Positions 46,310-59,150 of a DNA stretch of 64,000 bases are shown here, one piece after another. The DNA is taken from the NCBI GenBank assembly GCA_963576475.1, contig OY754970.1, positions 27,391,091-27,455,090 on the forward strand, given 5' to 3'. How positions within the stretch are numbered: position 1 is the stretch's first letter; every line of letters begins with the position of its first letter. A program made the translations under genes and the position numbers. Below the pieces are notes generated by a model. That model saw only the letters and a list, made by a program, of their open reading frames with translations, was not told the DNA's origin and did not search any database. The DNA comes from Molanna angustata (lineage: Eukaryota; Arthropoda; Insecta; Trichoptera; Molannidae).

Positions 46310-49300
46310 GACAATGAAATATTTTATTCATTCTAAATTTTACTACCAGGAATATAAATTTTCTAACGATAGTATATTTTCATGTTAAGATAGACAAACT
46401 ATTAATGCCGTATAGTGAAGAATGCTTATGTTGTATGAAATATTATAAAAAAAGCAGATAAATTTTGTTTTAAAGAACGCGAGAGCATTTTCAAAATTTT
46501 GACACGTGATATCATATGAAGAAATTTATTGTTATTTATGGAAAGCTAATCAGTTCTATGTTCAAGCTCTTTACATTATAACATGAAATCAAATTACTGA
46601 ACTTTTCCATACAAAGAAATTTATCTAATTACATTTTTATTCATACTAAATGTTACTATCAGGAATATAAATTTTCTTCCGATAGTATATTTTTATGTTA
46701 AGATAGACAAACTATTAATGCAGTATAGTGAAGAATGCTTATGTTGTATGAAATATTTTAAAAAAAGCAGATAAATTTTGTTTTAAAGAACGCGAGAGCA
46801 TTTTCCAAATTTTGACAGGTGATATCATATGAAGAATTTTTTTGTTATTTATGGAAAGCTAATCAGTTCTATGTTCAAGCTCTTTACATTAAAACATGAA
46901 ATCAAATTACTGAACTTTTCCATACATAGAAATTTATCTAATTACATTTTTATTCATACTAAATGTTACTACCAGGAATATAAATTTTCTTCCGATAGTA
47001 TATTTTTATGTTAAGATAAAAAAACTATTAATGCAGTATAGTGAAGAATGTTTATGTTGTATGAAATATTTTAAAAAAAGCAGATAAATTTTGATATAAA
47101 GAACGCGAGAGCATTTTCAAAATTTTGACACGTGATATCATATGAAGATTTTTTTGTTATTTATGGAAAGCTAATCAGTTCTATGTTCAAGCTCTTTACA
47201 TTATAACATGAAATCAAATTACTGAACGTTTCCATACATAGAAATTTATCTAATTACATTTTTATTCATACTAAATGTTACTATCAGGAATATAAATTTT
47301 CTTCCGATAGTATATTTTTATGTTAAGATAGACAAACTATTAATGCCGTATAGTGAAGAATGCTTATGTTGTATGAAATATTATAAAAAAAGCAGATAAA
47401 TTTTGTTTCAAAGAACGCGAGAGCATTTTCAAAATTTTGACACGTGGTATCATATGAAGAAATTTTTTGTTATTTATGGAAAGCTATGTAATCAGTTCTA
47501 TGTTCAAGCTCTTTACGTTATAACATGAAATCAAATTACTGAACGTTTCCATACATAGAAATTTATCTAATTACATTTTTATTCATACTAAATGTTACTA
47601 TCAGGAATATAAATTTTCTTCCGATAGTATATTTTTATGTTAAGATAGACAAACTATTAATGCAGTATAGTGAAGAATGCTTATGTTGTATGAAATATTT
47701 TAAAAAAAGCAGATAAATTTTGTTTTAAAGAACGCAAGAGCATTTTCCAAATTTTGACAGGTGATATCATATGAAGAATATTTTTGTTATTTATGGAAAG
47801 CTTATCAGTTCTATGTTCAAGCTCTTCCCATTATAACAGGAAATCAAATTACTGAACATTTCCATACATAGAAATTTATCTAATTACATTTTTATTCATA
47901 CTAAATGTTACTACCAGGAATATAAATTTTCTTCCGATAGTATATTTTTATGTTAAGATAGACAAACTATTAATGCAGTATAGTGAAGAATGCTTATGTT
48001 GTATGAAATATTTTAAAAAAAGCAGATAAATTTTGATATAAAGAACGCGAGAGCATTTTCAAAATTTTGACACGTGATATCATATGAAGATTTTTTTTGT
48101 TATTTATGGAAAGCTAATCAGTTCTTTGTTCAAGCTCTTTACATTATAACATGAAATCAAATTACTGAACGTTTCCATACATAGAAATTTATCTAATTAC
48201 ATTTTTATTCATACTAAATGTTACTATCAGGAATATAAATTTTCTTCCGATAGTATATTTTTATGTTAAGATAAAAAAAACTATTAATGCAGTATAGTGA
48301 AGAATGCTTATGTTGTATGAAATATTTTAAAAAAAGCAGATAAATTTTGTTTTAAAGAACGCGAGAGCATTTTCCAAATTTAGACAGGTGATATCATATG
48401 AAGAATTTTTTTGTTATTTATGGAAAGCTAATCAGTTCTATGTTCAAGCTCTTTACATTATAACATGAAATCAAATTACTGAACTTTTCCATACATAGAA
48501 ATTTATCTAATTACATTTTTATTCATACTAAATATTACTACCAGGAATATAAATTTTCTTCCGATAGTATATTTTTATATTAAGATAAACAAACTATTAA
48601 TGCAGTATAGTGAATAATGCTTATGTTGTATGAAATATTTTTAAAAAAGCAGATAAATTTTGTTTTAAAGAACGCGAGAGCATTTTCAAAATGTTGACAC
48701 GTGATATCATATGAAGATTTTTTTTGTTATTTATGGAAAGCTAATCAGTTCTATGTTCAAGCTCTTTACATTATAACATGAAATCAAATTACTGAACTTT
48801 TCCATACATAGAAATTTATCTAATTACATTTTTATTCATACTAAATATTACTACCAGGAATATAAATTTTCTTCCGATAGTATATTTTTATATTAAGATA
48901 AACAAACTATTAATGCAGTATAGTGAATAATGCTTATGTTGTATGAAATATTTTTAAAAAAGCAGATAAATTTTGTTTTAAAGAACGCGAGAGCATTTTC
49001 AAAATTTTGACAGGTGATATCATATGAAGAATTTTTTTGTTATTTATGGAAAGCTAATCAGTTCTATGTTCAAGCTCCTTACATTATAACATGAAATCAA
49101 ATTACTGAACTTTTCCATACATAGAAATTTATCTAATTACATTTTTATTCATACTAAATGTTACTACCAGGAATATAAATTTTCTTCCGATAGTATATTT
49201 TTATGTTAAGATAGACAAACTATTAATGCAGTATAGTGAAGAATGCTTATGTTGTATGAAATATTTTAAAAAAAGCAGATAAATTTTGATATAAAGAACG

Positions 49301-52300
49301 CGAGAGCATTTTCAAAATTTTGACACGTGATATCATATGAAGATTTTTTTTGTTATTTATGGAAAGCTAATCAGTTCTTTGTTCAAGCTCTTTACATTAT
49401 AACATGAAATCAAATTACTGAACGTTTCCATACATAGAAATTTATCTAATTACATTTTTATTCATACTAAATGTTACTATCAGGAATATAAATTTTCTTC
49501 CGATAGTATATTTTTATGTTAAGATAAAAAAACTATTAATGCAGTATAGTGAAGAATGCTTATGTTGTATGAAATATTTTAAAAAAAGCAGATAAATTTT
49601 GTTTTAAAGAACGCGAGAGCATTTTCCAAATTTAGACAGGTGATATCATATGAAGAATTTTTTTGTTATTTATGGAAAGCTAATCAGTTCTATGTTCAAG
49701 CTCTTTACATTATAACATGAAATCAAATTACTGAACTTTTCCATACATAGAAATTTATCTAATTACATTTTTATTCATACTAAATATTACTACCAGGAAT
49801 ATAAATTTTCTTCCGATAGTATATTTTTATATTAAGATAAACAAACTATTAATGCAGTATAGTGAATAATGCTTATGTTGTATGAAATATTTTTAAAAAA
49901 GCAGATAAATTTTGTTTTAAAGAACGCGAGAGCATTTTCAAAATGTTGACACGTGATATCATATGAAGATTTTTTTTGTTATTTATGGAAAGCTAATCAG
50001 TTCTATGTTCAAGCTCTTTACATTATAACATGAAATCAAATTACTGAACTTTTCCATACATAGAAATTTATCTTATTACATTTTTATTCATACTAAATGT
50101 TACTATCAGGAATATAAATTTTCTTCCGAAAGTATATTTTTATATTAAGATAAACAAACTATTAATGCAGTATAGTGAAGAATGCTTATGTTGTATGAAA
50201 TATTTTAAAAAAAGCAGATAAATTTTGTTTTAAAGAACGCGAGAGCATTTTCAAAATTTTGACACGTGGTATCATATGAAGAAATTTTTTGTTATTTATG
50301 GAAAGCTAATCAGTTCTATGTTCAAGCTCTTTACGTTATAACATGAAATCAAATTACTGAACGTTTCCATACATAGAAATTTATCTAATTTTATTTTTAT
50401 TCTTACTAAATGTTACTATCAGGAATATAAATTTTCTTCCGATAGTATATTTTTATGTTAAGATAGACAAACTATTAATGCAGTATAGTGAAGAATGCTT
50501 ATGTTGTTTGAAATATTTTAAAAAAAGCAGATAAATTTTGTTTTAAAGAACGCAAGAGCATTTTCCAAATTTTGACAGGTGATATCATATGAAGAATATT
50601 TTTGTTATTTATGGAAAGCTTATCAGTTCTATGTTCAAGCTCTTCCCATTATAACAGGAAATCAAATTACTGAACATTTCCATACATAGAAATTTATCTA
50701 ATTACATTTTTATTCATACTAAATGTTACTACCAGGAATATAAATTTTCTTCCGATAGTATATTTTTATGTTAAGATAGACAAACTATTAATGCAGTATA
50801 GTGAAGAATGCTTATGTTGTATGAAATATTTTAAAAAAAGCAGATAAATTTTGATATAAAGAACGCGAGAGCATTTTCAAAATTTTGACACGTGATATCA
50901 TATGAAGATTTTTTTTGTTATTTATGGAAAGCTAATCAGTTCTTTGTTCAAGCTCTTTACATTATAACATGAAATCAAATAACTGAACGTTTCCATACAT
51001 AGAAATTTATCTAATTACATTTTTATTCATACTAAATGTTACTATCAGGAATATAAATTTTCTTCCGATAGTATATTTTTATGTTAAGATAGACAAACTA
51101 TTAATGCAGTATAGTGAAGAATGCTTATGTTGTATGAAATATTTTAAAAAAAGCAGGTAAATTTTGTTTTAAAGAACGCGAGAGCATTTTCCAAATTTTG
51201 ACAGGTGATATCATATGAAGAATTTTTTTGTTATTTATGGAAAGCTAATCAGTTCTATGTTCAAGCTCTTTACGTTATAACATGAAATCAAATTACTGAA
51301 CGTTTCCATACATAGAAATTTATCTAATTTTATTTTTATTCATACTAAATGTTACTATCAGGAATATAAATTTTCTTCCGATAGTATATTTTTATGTTAA
51401 GATAGACAAACTATTAATGCAGTATAGTGAAGAATGCTTATGTTGTTTGAAATATTTTAAAAAAAGCAGATAAATTTTGTTTTAAAGAACGCAAGAGCAT
51501 TTTCCAAATTTTGACAGGTGATATCATATGAAGAATATTTTTGTTATTTATAGAAAGCTTATCAGTTCTATGTTCAAGCTCTTCCCATTATAACAGGAAA
51601 TCAAATTACTGAACATTTCCATACATAGAAATTTATCTAATTACATTTTTATTCATACTAAATGTTACTATCAGGAATATAAATTTTCTTCCGATAGTAT
51701 ATTTTTATGTTAAGATAGACAAACTATTAATGCAGTATAGTGAAGAATGCTTATGTTGTTTGAAATATTTTAAAAAAAGCAGATAAATTTTGTTTTAAAG
51801 AACGCAAGAGCATTTTCCAAATTTTGACAGGTGATATCATATGAAGAATATTTTTGTTATTTATGGAAAGCTTATCAGTTCTATGTTCAAGCTCTTCCCA
51901 TTATAACAGGAAATCAAATTACTGAACATTTCCATACATAGAAATTTATCTAATTACATTTTTATTCATACTAAATGTTACTACCAGGAATATAAATTTT
52001 CTTCCGATAGTATATTTTTATGTTAAGATAGACAAACTATTAATGCAGTATAGTGAAGAATGCTTATGTTGTATGAAATATTTTAAAAAAAGCAGATAAA
52101 TTTTGATATAAAGAACGCGAGAGCATTTTCAAAATTTTGACACGTGATATCATATGAAGATTTTTTTTGTTATTTATGGAAAGCTAATCAGTTCTTTGTT
52201 CAAGCTCTTTACATTATAACATGAAATCAAATTACTGAACGTTTCCATACATAGAAATTTATCTAATTACATTTTTATTCATACTAAATGTTACTATCAG

Positions 52301-55300
52301 GAATATAAATTTTCTTCCGATAGTATATTTTTATGTTAAGATAGACAAACTATTAATGCAGTATAGTGAAGAATGCTTATGTTGTATGAAATATTTTAAA
52401 AAAAGCAGGTAAATTTTGTTTTAAAGAACGCGAGAGCATTTTCCAAATTTTGACAGGTGATATCATATGAAGAATTTTTTTGTTATTTATGGAAAGCTAA
52501 TCAGTTCTATGTTCAAGCTCTTTACATTATAACATGAAATCAAATTACTGAACTTTTCCATACATAGAAATTTATCTAATTACATTTTTATTCATACTAA
52601 ATGTTACTACCAGGAATATAAATTTTCTTCCGATAGTATATTTTTATATTAAGATAAACAAACTATTAATGCAGTATAGTGAAGAATGCTTATGTTGTAT
52701 GAAATATTTTAAAAAAAGCAGATAAATTTTGATATAAAGAACGCGAGAGCATTTTCAAAATTTTGACACGTGATATCATATGAAGATTTTTTTTGTTATT
52801 TATGGAAAGCTAATCAGTTCTTTGTTCAAGCTCTTTACATTATAACATGAAATCAAATTACTGAACGTTTCCATACATAGAAATTTATCTAATTACATTT
52901 TTATTCATACTAAATGTTACTATCAGGAATATAAATTTTCTTCCGATAGTATATTTTTATGTTAAGATAGACAAACTATTAATGCAGTATAGTGAAGAAT
53001 GCTTATGTTGTATGAAATATTTTAAAAAAAGCAGGTAAATTTTGTTTTAAAGAACGCGAGAGCATTTTCCAAATTTTGACAGGTGATATCATATGAAGAA
53101 TTTTTTTGTTATTTATGGAAAGCTTATCAGTTCTATGTTCAAGCTCCTTACATTATAACATGAAATCAAATTACTGAACTTTTCCATACATAGAAATTTA
53201 TCTAATTACATTTTTATTCATACTAAATGTTACTACCAGGAATATAAATTTTCTTCCGACAGTATATTTTTATATCAAGATAAACAAACTATTAATGCAG
53301 AATAGTGAAGAATGCTTATGTTGTATGAAATATTTTAAAAAAAGCAGATAAATTTTGTTTTAAAGAACGCGAGAGCAATTTCAAAATTTTGACACGTGAT
53401 ATCATATGAAGATTTTTTTTGTTATTTATGGAAAGCTAATCAGTTCTATGTTCAAGCTCTTTACGTTATAACATGAAATCAAATTACTGAACGTTTCCAT
53501 ACATAGAAATTTATCTAATTACATTTTTATTCATACTAAATGTTACTATCAGGAATATAAATTTTCTTCCGATAGTATATTTTTATGTTAAGATAGACAA
53601 ACTATTAATGCAGTATAGTGAAGAATGCTTATGTTGTATGAAATATTTTAAAAAAAGCAGATAAATTTTGTTTTAAAGAACGCAAGAGCATTTTCCAAAT
53701 TTTGACAGGTGATATCATATGAAGAATATTTTTGTTATTTATGGAAAGCTTATCAGTTCTATGTTCAAGCTCTTCCCATTATAACAGGAAATCAAATTAC
53801 TGAACATTTCCATACATAGAAATTTATCTAATTACATTTTTATTCATACTAAATGTTACAACCAGGAATATAAATTTTCTTCCGATAGTATATTTTTATG
53901 TTAAGATAGACAAACTATTAATGCAGTATAGTGAAGAATGCTTATGTTGTATGAAATATTTTAAAAAAAGCAGATAAATTTTGATATAAAGAACGCGAGA
54001 GCATTTTCAAAATTTTGACACGTGATATCATATGAAGATTTTTTTTGTTATTTATGGAAAGCTAATCAGTTCTTTGTTCAAGCTCTTTACATTATAACAT
54101 GAAATCAAATTACTGAACGTTTCCATACATAGAAATTTATCTAATTACATTTTTATTCATACTAAATGTTACTATCAGGAATATAAATTTTCTTCCGATA
54201 GTATATTTTTATGTTAAGATAAAAAAACTATTAATGCAGTATAGTGAAGAATGCTTATGTTGTATGAAATATTTTAAAAAAAGCAGATAAATTTTGTTTT
54301 AAAGAACGCGAGAGCATTTTCCAAATTTAGACAGGTGATATCATATGAAGAATTTTTTTGTTATTTATGGAAAGCTAATCAGTTCTATGTTCAAGCTCTT
54401 TACATTATAACATGAAATCAAATTACTGAACTTTTCCATACATAGAAATTTATCTAATTACATTTTTATTCATACTAAATATTACTACCAGGAATATAAA
54501 TTTTCTTCCGATAGTATATTTTTATATTAAGATAAACAAACTATTAATGCAGTATAGTGAATAATGCTTATGTTGTATGAAATATTTTTAAAAAAGCAGA
54601 TAAATTTTGTTTTAAAGAACGCGAGAGCATTTTCAAAATTTTGACACGTGATATCATATGAAGATTTTTTTTGTTATTTATGGAAAGCTAATCAGTTCTA
54701 TGTTCAAGCTCTTTACATTATAACATGAAATCAAATTACTGAACTTTTCCATACATAGAAATTTATCTTATTACATTTTTATTCATACTAAATGTTACTA
54801 TCAGGAATATAAATTTTCTTCCGATAGTATATTTTTATGTTAAGATAGACAAACTATTAATGCAGTATAGTGAAGAATGCTTATGTTGTATGAAATATTT
54901 TAAAAAAAGCAGGTAAATTTTGTTTTAAAGAACGCGAGAGCATTTTCCAAATTTTGACAGGTGATATCATATGAAGAATTTTTTTGTTATTTATGGAAAG
55001 CTAATCAGTTCTATGTTCAAGCTCTTTACATTATAACATGAAATCAAATTACTGAACGTTTCCATACATAGAAATTTATCTAATTACATTTTTATTCATA
55101 CTAAATGTTACTATCAGGAATATAAATTTTCTTCCGATAGTATATTTTTATGTTAAGATAGACAAACTATTAATGCAGTATAGTGAAGAATGCTTATGTT
55201 GTTTGAAATATTTTAAAAAAAGCAGATAAATTTTGTTTTAAAGAACGCAAGAGCATTTTCCAAATTTTGACAGGTGATATCATATGAAGATTTTTTTTGT

Positions 55301-55810
55301 TATTTATGGAAAGCTAATCAGTTCTATGTTCAAGCTCTTTACATTATAACATGAAATCAAATTACTGAACGTTTCCATACATAGAAATTTATCTAATTAC
55401 ATTTTTATTCATACTAAATGTTACTATCAGGAATATAAATTTTCTTCCGATAGTATATTTTTATGTTAAGATAGACAAACTATTAATGCAGTATAGTGAA
55501 GACTGCTTATGTTGTATGAAATTTTTTAAAAAAAGCAGATAAATTTTGTTTCTAAGAGCGTTAGAGCATTTTGACAATGTTGACACGTGATATCATATGA
55601 AGAAATTTTATGATATCTATGAAAAGCTAATCAGTTCTAAGTTCAAGCTATTAATATTCTTATATCAATATGAAATCAATGAACTGAACATTGCCAAATA
55701 TAAAAAAATTCTCTTGTTACATATAAGTTTCATACAAATATCCATTAAATTAAATATAATTTTTGAAACCGTTGAATATTTTTCTTTTAACATTGACCAA
55801 CTTTGAATAC
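46310..55810. repeat. 313-bp satellite array, about 29-30 monomers
   Basis: The anchor GTGAAGAATGCTTATGTTG starts at 46415, 46728, 47041, 47353, 47670, 47983 and so on to 55496; the total of 9,081 bp is 29.0 x 313. Monomers differ by a few percent and fall into subtypes (TTTGTTTTAAAG or TTTGATATAAAG; GACACGTGATATC or GACAGGTGATATC; CTCTTCCCATTATAACAGG). The first partial unit and the last one (55520-55810) are clearly more diverged. The short frames here are by-products. Confidence 0.95.
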
Positions 55811-56204
55811 AATTTTATGAAGATTCTTGGTGTTGTATAAATAGTTGAAACCAAATTAAAATATCTCTAATTTCCAGGTCGTGAGAGCATTTTTTCAGTT
55901 TTAATAGATGAAATCATAAAGAAACATTGGGAAAAAATGAACCGTTGTCTATGGAAAACTAATCAGCTCTAAGTTTATGGACTTAACACATGTGATATCA
56001 ATATGAAGTCAATCGGACTTATAGTTTGGGCTGCAGAGAGGACACAAAAAAAAAACAACGTAAATGATGAATTCATAGAGAAGAAATCAAAAGTTGTCTA
56101 TGGAAAACTAATCAGCTCTAGGTCTTTGCACTTTACACATATGATGTTAATATGAAGTCGATCAGACTTATAGTTTGGGCTGTAGAGAGGACACAAAAAA
56201 GATA

Positions 56205-56245
56205 AATGCTACGGCGTACGGCGTACGGCGTACAGCGTATACGCC
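56205..56245. repeat. 7-bp tandem ACGGCGT
   Basis: Four near-exact copies followed by TATACGCCATAC, within the family S element; the compact copy has a diverged version near 61195-61230. Confidence 0.75.
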
Positions 56246-56528
56246 ATACACACAAACACATCACGACGAAACTCATAGTGTGCATTCTCTACATGATACC
56301 CATTGAGAAATTGATGTAAAAAAAATACGCTTAAATTTTGCGAAATCATGACTCTCCCCTATTCCATAGTGTGGAGAGTAAAAATGATAAGTATTATCCA
56401 CCCAATACTGTATTATGTTTTGTTGACTTTTAAGTTTTTTTTTTTTCTTTTTTGTACTTGCATTTTTACTGTTTAAATAAATAAATAAAAATTAAATAAA
56501 TAAATATGTTGTTTTCTTATGTTTTTTT

Positions 56529-56990
56529 TTATTATTATTATTATTATTCAATCTCTTCACGGGTTAACCGGTGAAAAAAACTAAACAACGGAGGAGTTCT
56601 CAAGTTGCTTAGTTATTATGCAAAATATTTATAGTAGTGATAACAAAAATTTTCGAACTATCGAACATGTGTTTATAATCACACTCTTTTGAATATGTGT
56701 GATTAAATTTGGCAGATCAAGTAACGGTATTATTGTAACTTTATTTTGTCCCCATTGGGTTTTGATCTGTTCTGCTAGAGGTAGGTACCTATCTTTGAAT
56801 TTTTTCCGTATATTTTTGTTCTAAATTTGTTGTATTAGGAATAGATATATCATTTAAATGGGTTTGTTTTGTATTTTTCTCAATCAATGTTATATCGGGT
56901 CTATTGTGTAGGTTGATTCTATCTGTAATTATATCTCTGTTTTTCTTTGTAATTATATATTTGTTATTATTATTATTGTTGTTGTAACTT
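56529..56990 (-). pseudogene. R4/Dong-like LINE fragment with RLE domain inside TAA repeats
   Basis: Read on minus: HNRPDITLIEKNTKQTHLND, then SIPNTTNLEQKYTEKIQ, a TQWGQNK-like block, IPLLDLPNL-like and SVIINTCSIVRKFLL-like blocks over several frames. RPD..., then D about 14 residues on, is the restriction-like endonuclease core of R2/R4-type LINEs. (TTA)n lies at both borders (56529-56548 and 56958-56976); Dong elements insert in TAA repeats. Confidence 0.65.
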
Positions 56991-57299
56991 ATGTAGTAGA
57001 TAGTTCAGTGTTGGTCACAATCCACTCCTACGAAAACTATAAACACAAACGTTTTTTTTTTATTTAGAGTACCTAAAACATTTTAGAGTCTCAATAGAAG
57101 CAATTAAGCGACTCAATTATTTGTTTTCTGTTACCACAACTAAACGTGCCGACTTAAATTAAATACTAGACTTGAAAACTAAACATGGCCACGTACTTTA
57201 TGTGAAACCAATGTACGTGTTCAATTTTCACAATTTTCTTGGAACTTTTCGGATCATTTTCCATATTTAGATAAGTAAACTTCTACTAGTGAGGCACCG

Positions 57300-57585
57300 G
57301 CTTAGAATAGTGCTTCCACTCTTTTCTATTATTGTTTTCGAGTGTCCTGTAAGAGCCGGGTAATCGAAAATACAACAGGCAACAATAACATCTCACATAG
57401 TTCAGCAATGAGGTTCACCACCCATTATGAATGTAGTGCCTTTTAGGTGAGACGAGACTGGTGTGTGGGTATACACAGATGTGTTGTGCTCCCTTTTATA
57501 AGGCAATCACACCCGCACACCTTTCGCTGGTTATCCCACTTTGTGGGATATGCCGTGATGGTATGAATGAATGAAAAAAAACTTC
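57300..57585 (+). repeat. Probable LINE 3' UTR and tail
   Basis: CTCCCTTTTATAAGGCAATC, ATCCCACTTTGTGGGAT (hairpin) and GCCGTGATGGTATGAATGAA with a terminal A-run. GGCGTGATGGTATG is also the end of the LINEs at 31115 and 61315. Confidence 0.45.
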
Positions 57586-57687
57586 TACTAGGATATCTTA
57601 GGGGGTATTATATAAATGACTCAAGAGAATTCAGCATGTGAGTATAATATTATCAGACATTATTTTTTTATGACATACATTTCATAA

Positions 57688-58252
57688 GTGCCTTTTCAAA
57701 CGATCCGGTTGCCGGGTAGCCGGAACCGGGTAACTGGCAACGAAGTGTATGGGCATGCATGGTAGCTTTCACACGAATCTGCATAATTTACCGGGCCGGC
57801 GGTGGACGGGTACACGCCGGATCCACTACTGACCGGAGAGAATTCTCATTTTGATAAATCAACGTGAAAAATCTCAACGTGAGAATTCTCATCTTAGAAT
57901 TCTCACGTTGCAAATGGTTTTTTGACATTCTAAAGTTCGTAAAAAAACTTGTCTAAATCTTTCAGTAGGTCTGGAAATAAGGTATAGAATGCTCCACACT
58001 GTTATATTTTTATGTTTATTGGATGAACCCAAAAATGTCTTGACTTCCTTTTCTGTCCGCGGTATCTTTGATATAAAATCCACATTGCAATTATTTGTTT
58101 GCGTTCCATTTTTAATGAACACGTGACACAACTGTATTCACGTCGACGTTCTAGGGGCTACTGTCGGCTTCAAGCCGGGTCGTGTGAAAGCTCACCATGA
58201 TACCGGCTACCCGGCGCCGGGTACCCGGCAACCGGAGCGTGTGAAATGGCAC
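57688..58252. mobile_element. PIF/Harbinger deletion derivative
   Basis: The target triplet TAA is duplicated (57685-57687, 58253-58255). The inverted ends are GTGCCTTTTCAAACGATCCG and, read back, GTGCCATTTCACACGCTCCG, both followed by GTTGCCGGGTA; weaker symmetry extends ~100 bp. The interior encodes on minus an N-terminal piece of Harbinger transposase. TWA duplications are the rule for this superfamily. Confidence 0.82.
57900..58065 (-). pseudogene. PIF/Harbinger transposase N-terminal relic
   Basis: One frame reads RHFWVHPINIKI, stop, QCGAFYTLFPDLLKD then LDKFFYEL, a stop, and in the next frame NFRMSKNHL. W-VHPIN, a G-F..LF-DLL stretch, F-Y/RMS are the recognisable start of insect Harbinger transposases. 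The catalytic DDE part is absent, so the element is not autonomous. Confidence 0.75.
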
Positions 58253-58260
58253 TAAATGTA

Positions 58261-58515
58261 CTAACTTATGTCGGCCTTTTTGGTGCGAGTAAGACTTCTG
58301 CTTCTTTTAATGCTGGTTGAAGTCACTAGGCTCAGTTTGTTTATATTGTGATGTTGACTCCCAGCTGTTTCCACCTTTTTAAGGATTTTCCCAACATCCT
58401 TCATTCCTCTGGTTTTCCATGTAGCTATGCAGGGATTGATGTGGTAGTCTTTGGGAGTACCTACATACTTTCCACACGATCTCTCCAATACCATCTTCAT
58501 AGTCTTGTTAAACAA
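58261..58515 (-). other. Unrecognised lysine-rich frame
   Basis: 84 codons starting MFNKTMKMVLERSCGKYVG, with no domain I recognise. It lies directly beside the Harbinger derivative but outside its duplication. Could be chance or part of an older repeat. Confidence 0.2.
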
Positions 58516-58660
58516 ATATGTGTATAGTGCATAACTTTGAGCTGATTAGTTTTCCACAAGCCATCCATTCATAAATATCTACAAATATGTCAAAACGTTC
58601 AAATTGCTCTCACGTTGTAGAAAATTGAGATTTTTAAATTTTTCGTTTAAAAATTTAGGT
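58516..58660 (-). repeat. Satellite-monomer-related relic, minus
   Basis: On minus: AACGTGAGAGCAATTTGAAC, TTTTGACATATTTG, GTGGAAAACTAATCAGCTC, matching the GAGAGC..GACA..AAGCTAATCAG portion of family S. Confidence 0.5.
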
Positions 58661-58935
58661 ATTTACCTCCTCGAGATTTTCTTCATAAATTGTATTCTGC
58701 AGGGTTACTCATTAAGATAATTAGAATTAGATTCTGACTATAGAAATCTTTTAGATTAAAATTAATAATCTGTTAATTTAAACAAAGTTTAATTACAATT
58801 TCATACTAAACTTTGATCTTTGATCTTAAGGACCTTGTATACCCTGGGTATACGAATGTACGCAAAAATGCACACTAAACTACCTTCTAATGTGTGAAAC
58901 ATGAAAAAATATTGTACATCACCTGATATGCGATA

Positions 58936-59150
58936 TAATAATAATAATAATGAACACTTCCTTGCAACCTGCGCAAGTGGCGAGTTTATTGCCGTATGGC
59001 AATTTCTTCCAACTAACCAGTGTTTCCAGACCAGAGAAGCAATATTTGCGTGAGAAATGAATTTAAATAAATTTACCCTCTGCTGGGAATCGAACCCAGG
59101 ACGCCCGCACAGAAACCGAACGACTTACTAACTGTGCCAGGGCGGTCGGC
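58936..59150 (-). repeat. tRNA-derived SINE, family B copy 3 (best preserved)
   Basis: On minus: GCCGACCGCCCTGGCACAG (A-box region), GGGTTCGATTCCCAGC (B box), body, hairpin AAATTGCC-ATAC-GGCAATAA, ending in (ATT)n at 58938-58956. Confidence 0.8.

Larger units (their letters stand above)
46268..56380 (+). mobile_element. Family S TIR element expanded by an internal satellite
   Basis: The left end GGTTGTGGCCAACACTAAAC plus TCTCCAC and the right end TCCATAGTGTGGAGAGTAAA match the compact copy at 60762-61765. The right ~570 bp after 55810 keep the normal family order (GGTCGTGAGAGC, GTCTATGGAAAACTAATCAG, GTTTGGGCTGCAGAGAGG, ATGATACCCATTGAGAAATT). The interior, about 0.3 kb in the compact copy, is replaced by ~9.3 kb of tandem monomers. 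Confidence 0.7.

Noticed and set aside
46829..47014. Open frames within the 313-bp repeats (also 55597-55806)
   Set aside because: They are frames of repeat monomers broken in neighbouring units, with no domain.
46310..55810. CRISPR-like array
   Set aside because: The repeats are 313 bp, contiguous and without spacers, in a eukaryotic context.
57889..58131. Minus frame with TEKEVKTFLG-like string, reminiscent of the RT-RNase H linker of Ty3/gypsy elements
   Set aside because: Reading the neighbouring frame gives WVHPIN...LFPDLL...FRMS, and the fragment sits between inverted ends with a TAA duplication. Harbinger explains more of the sequence.
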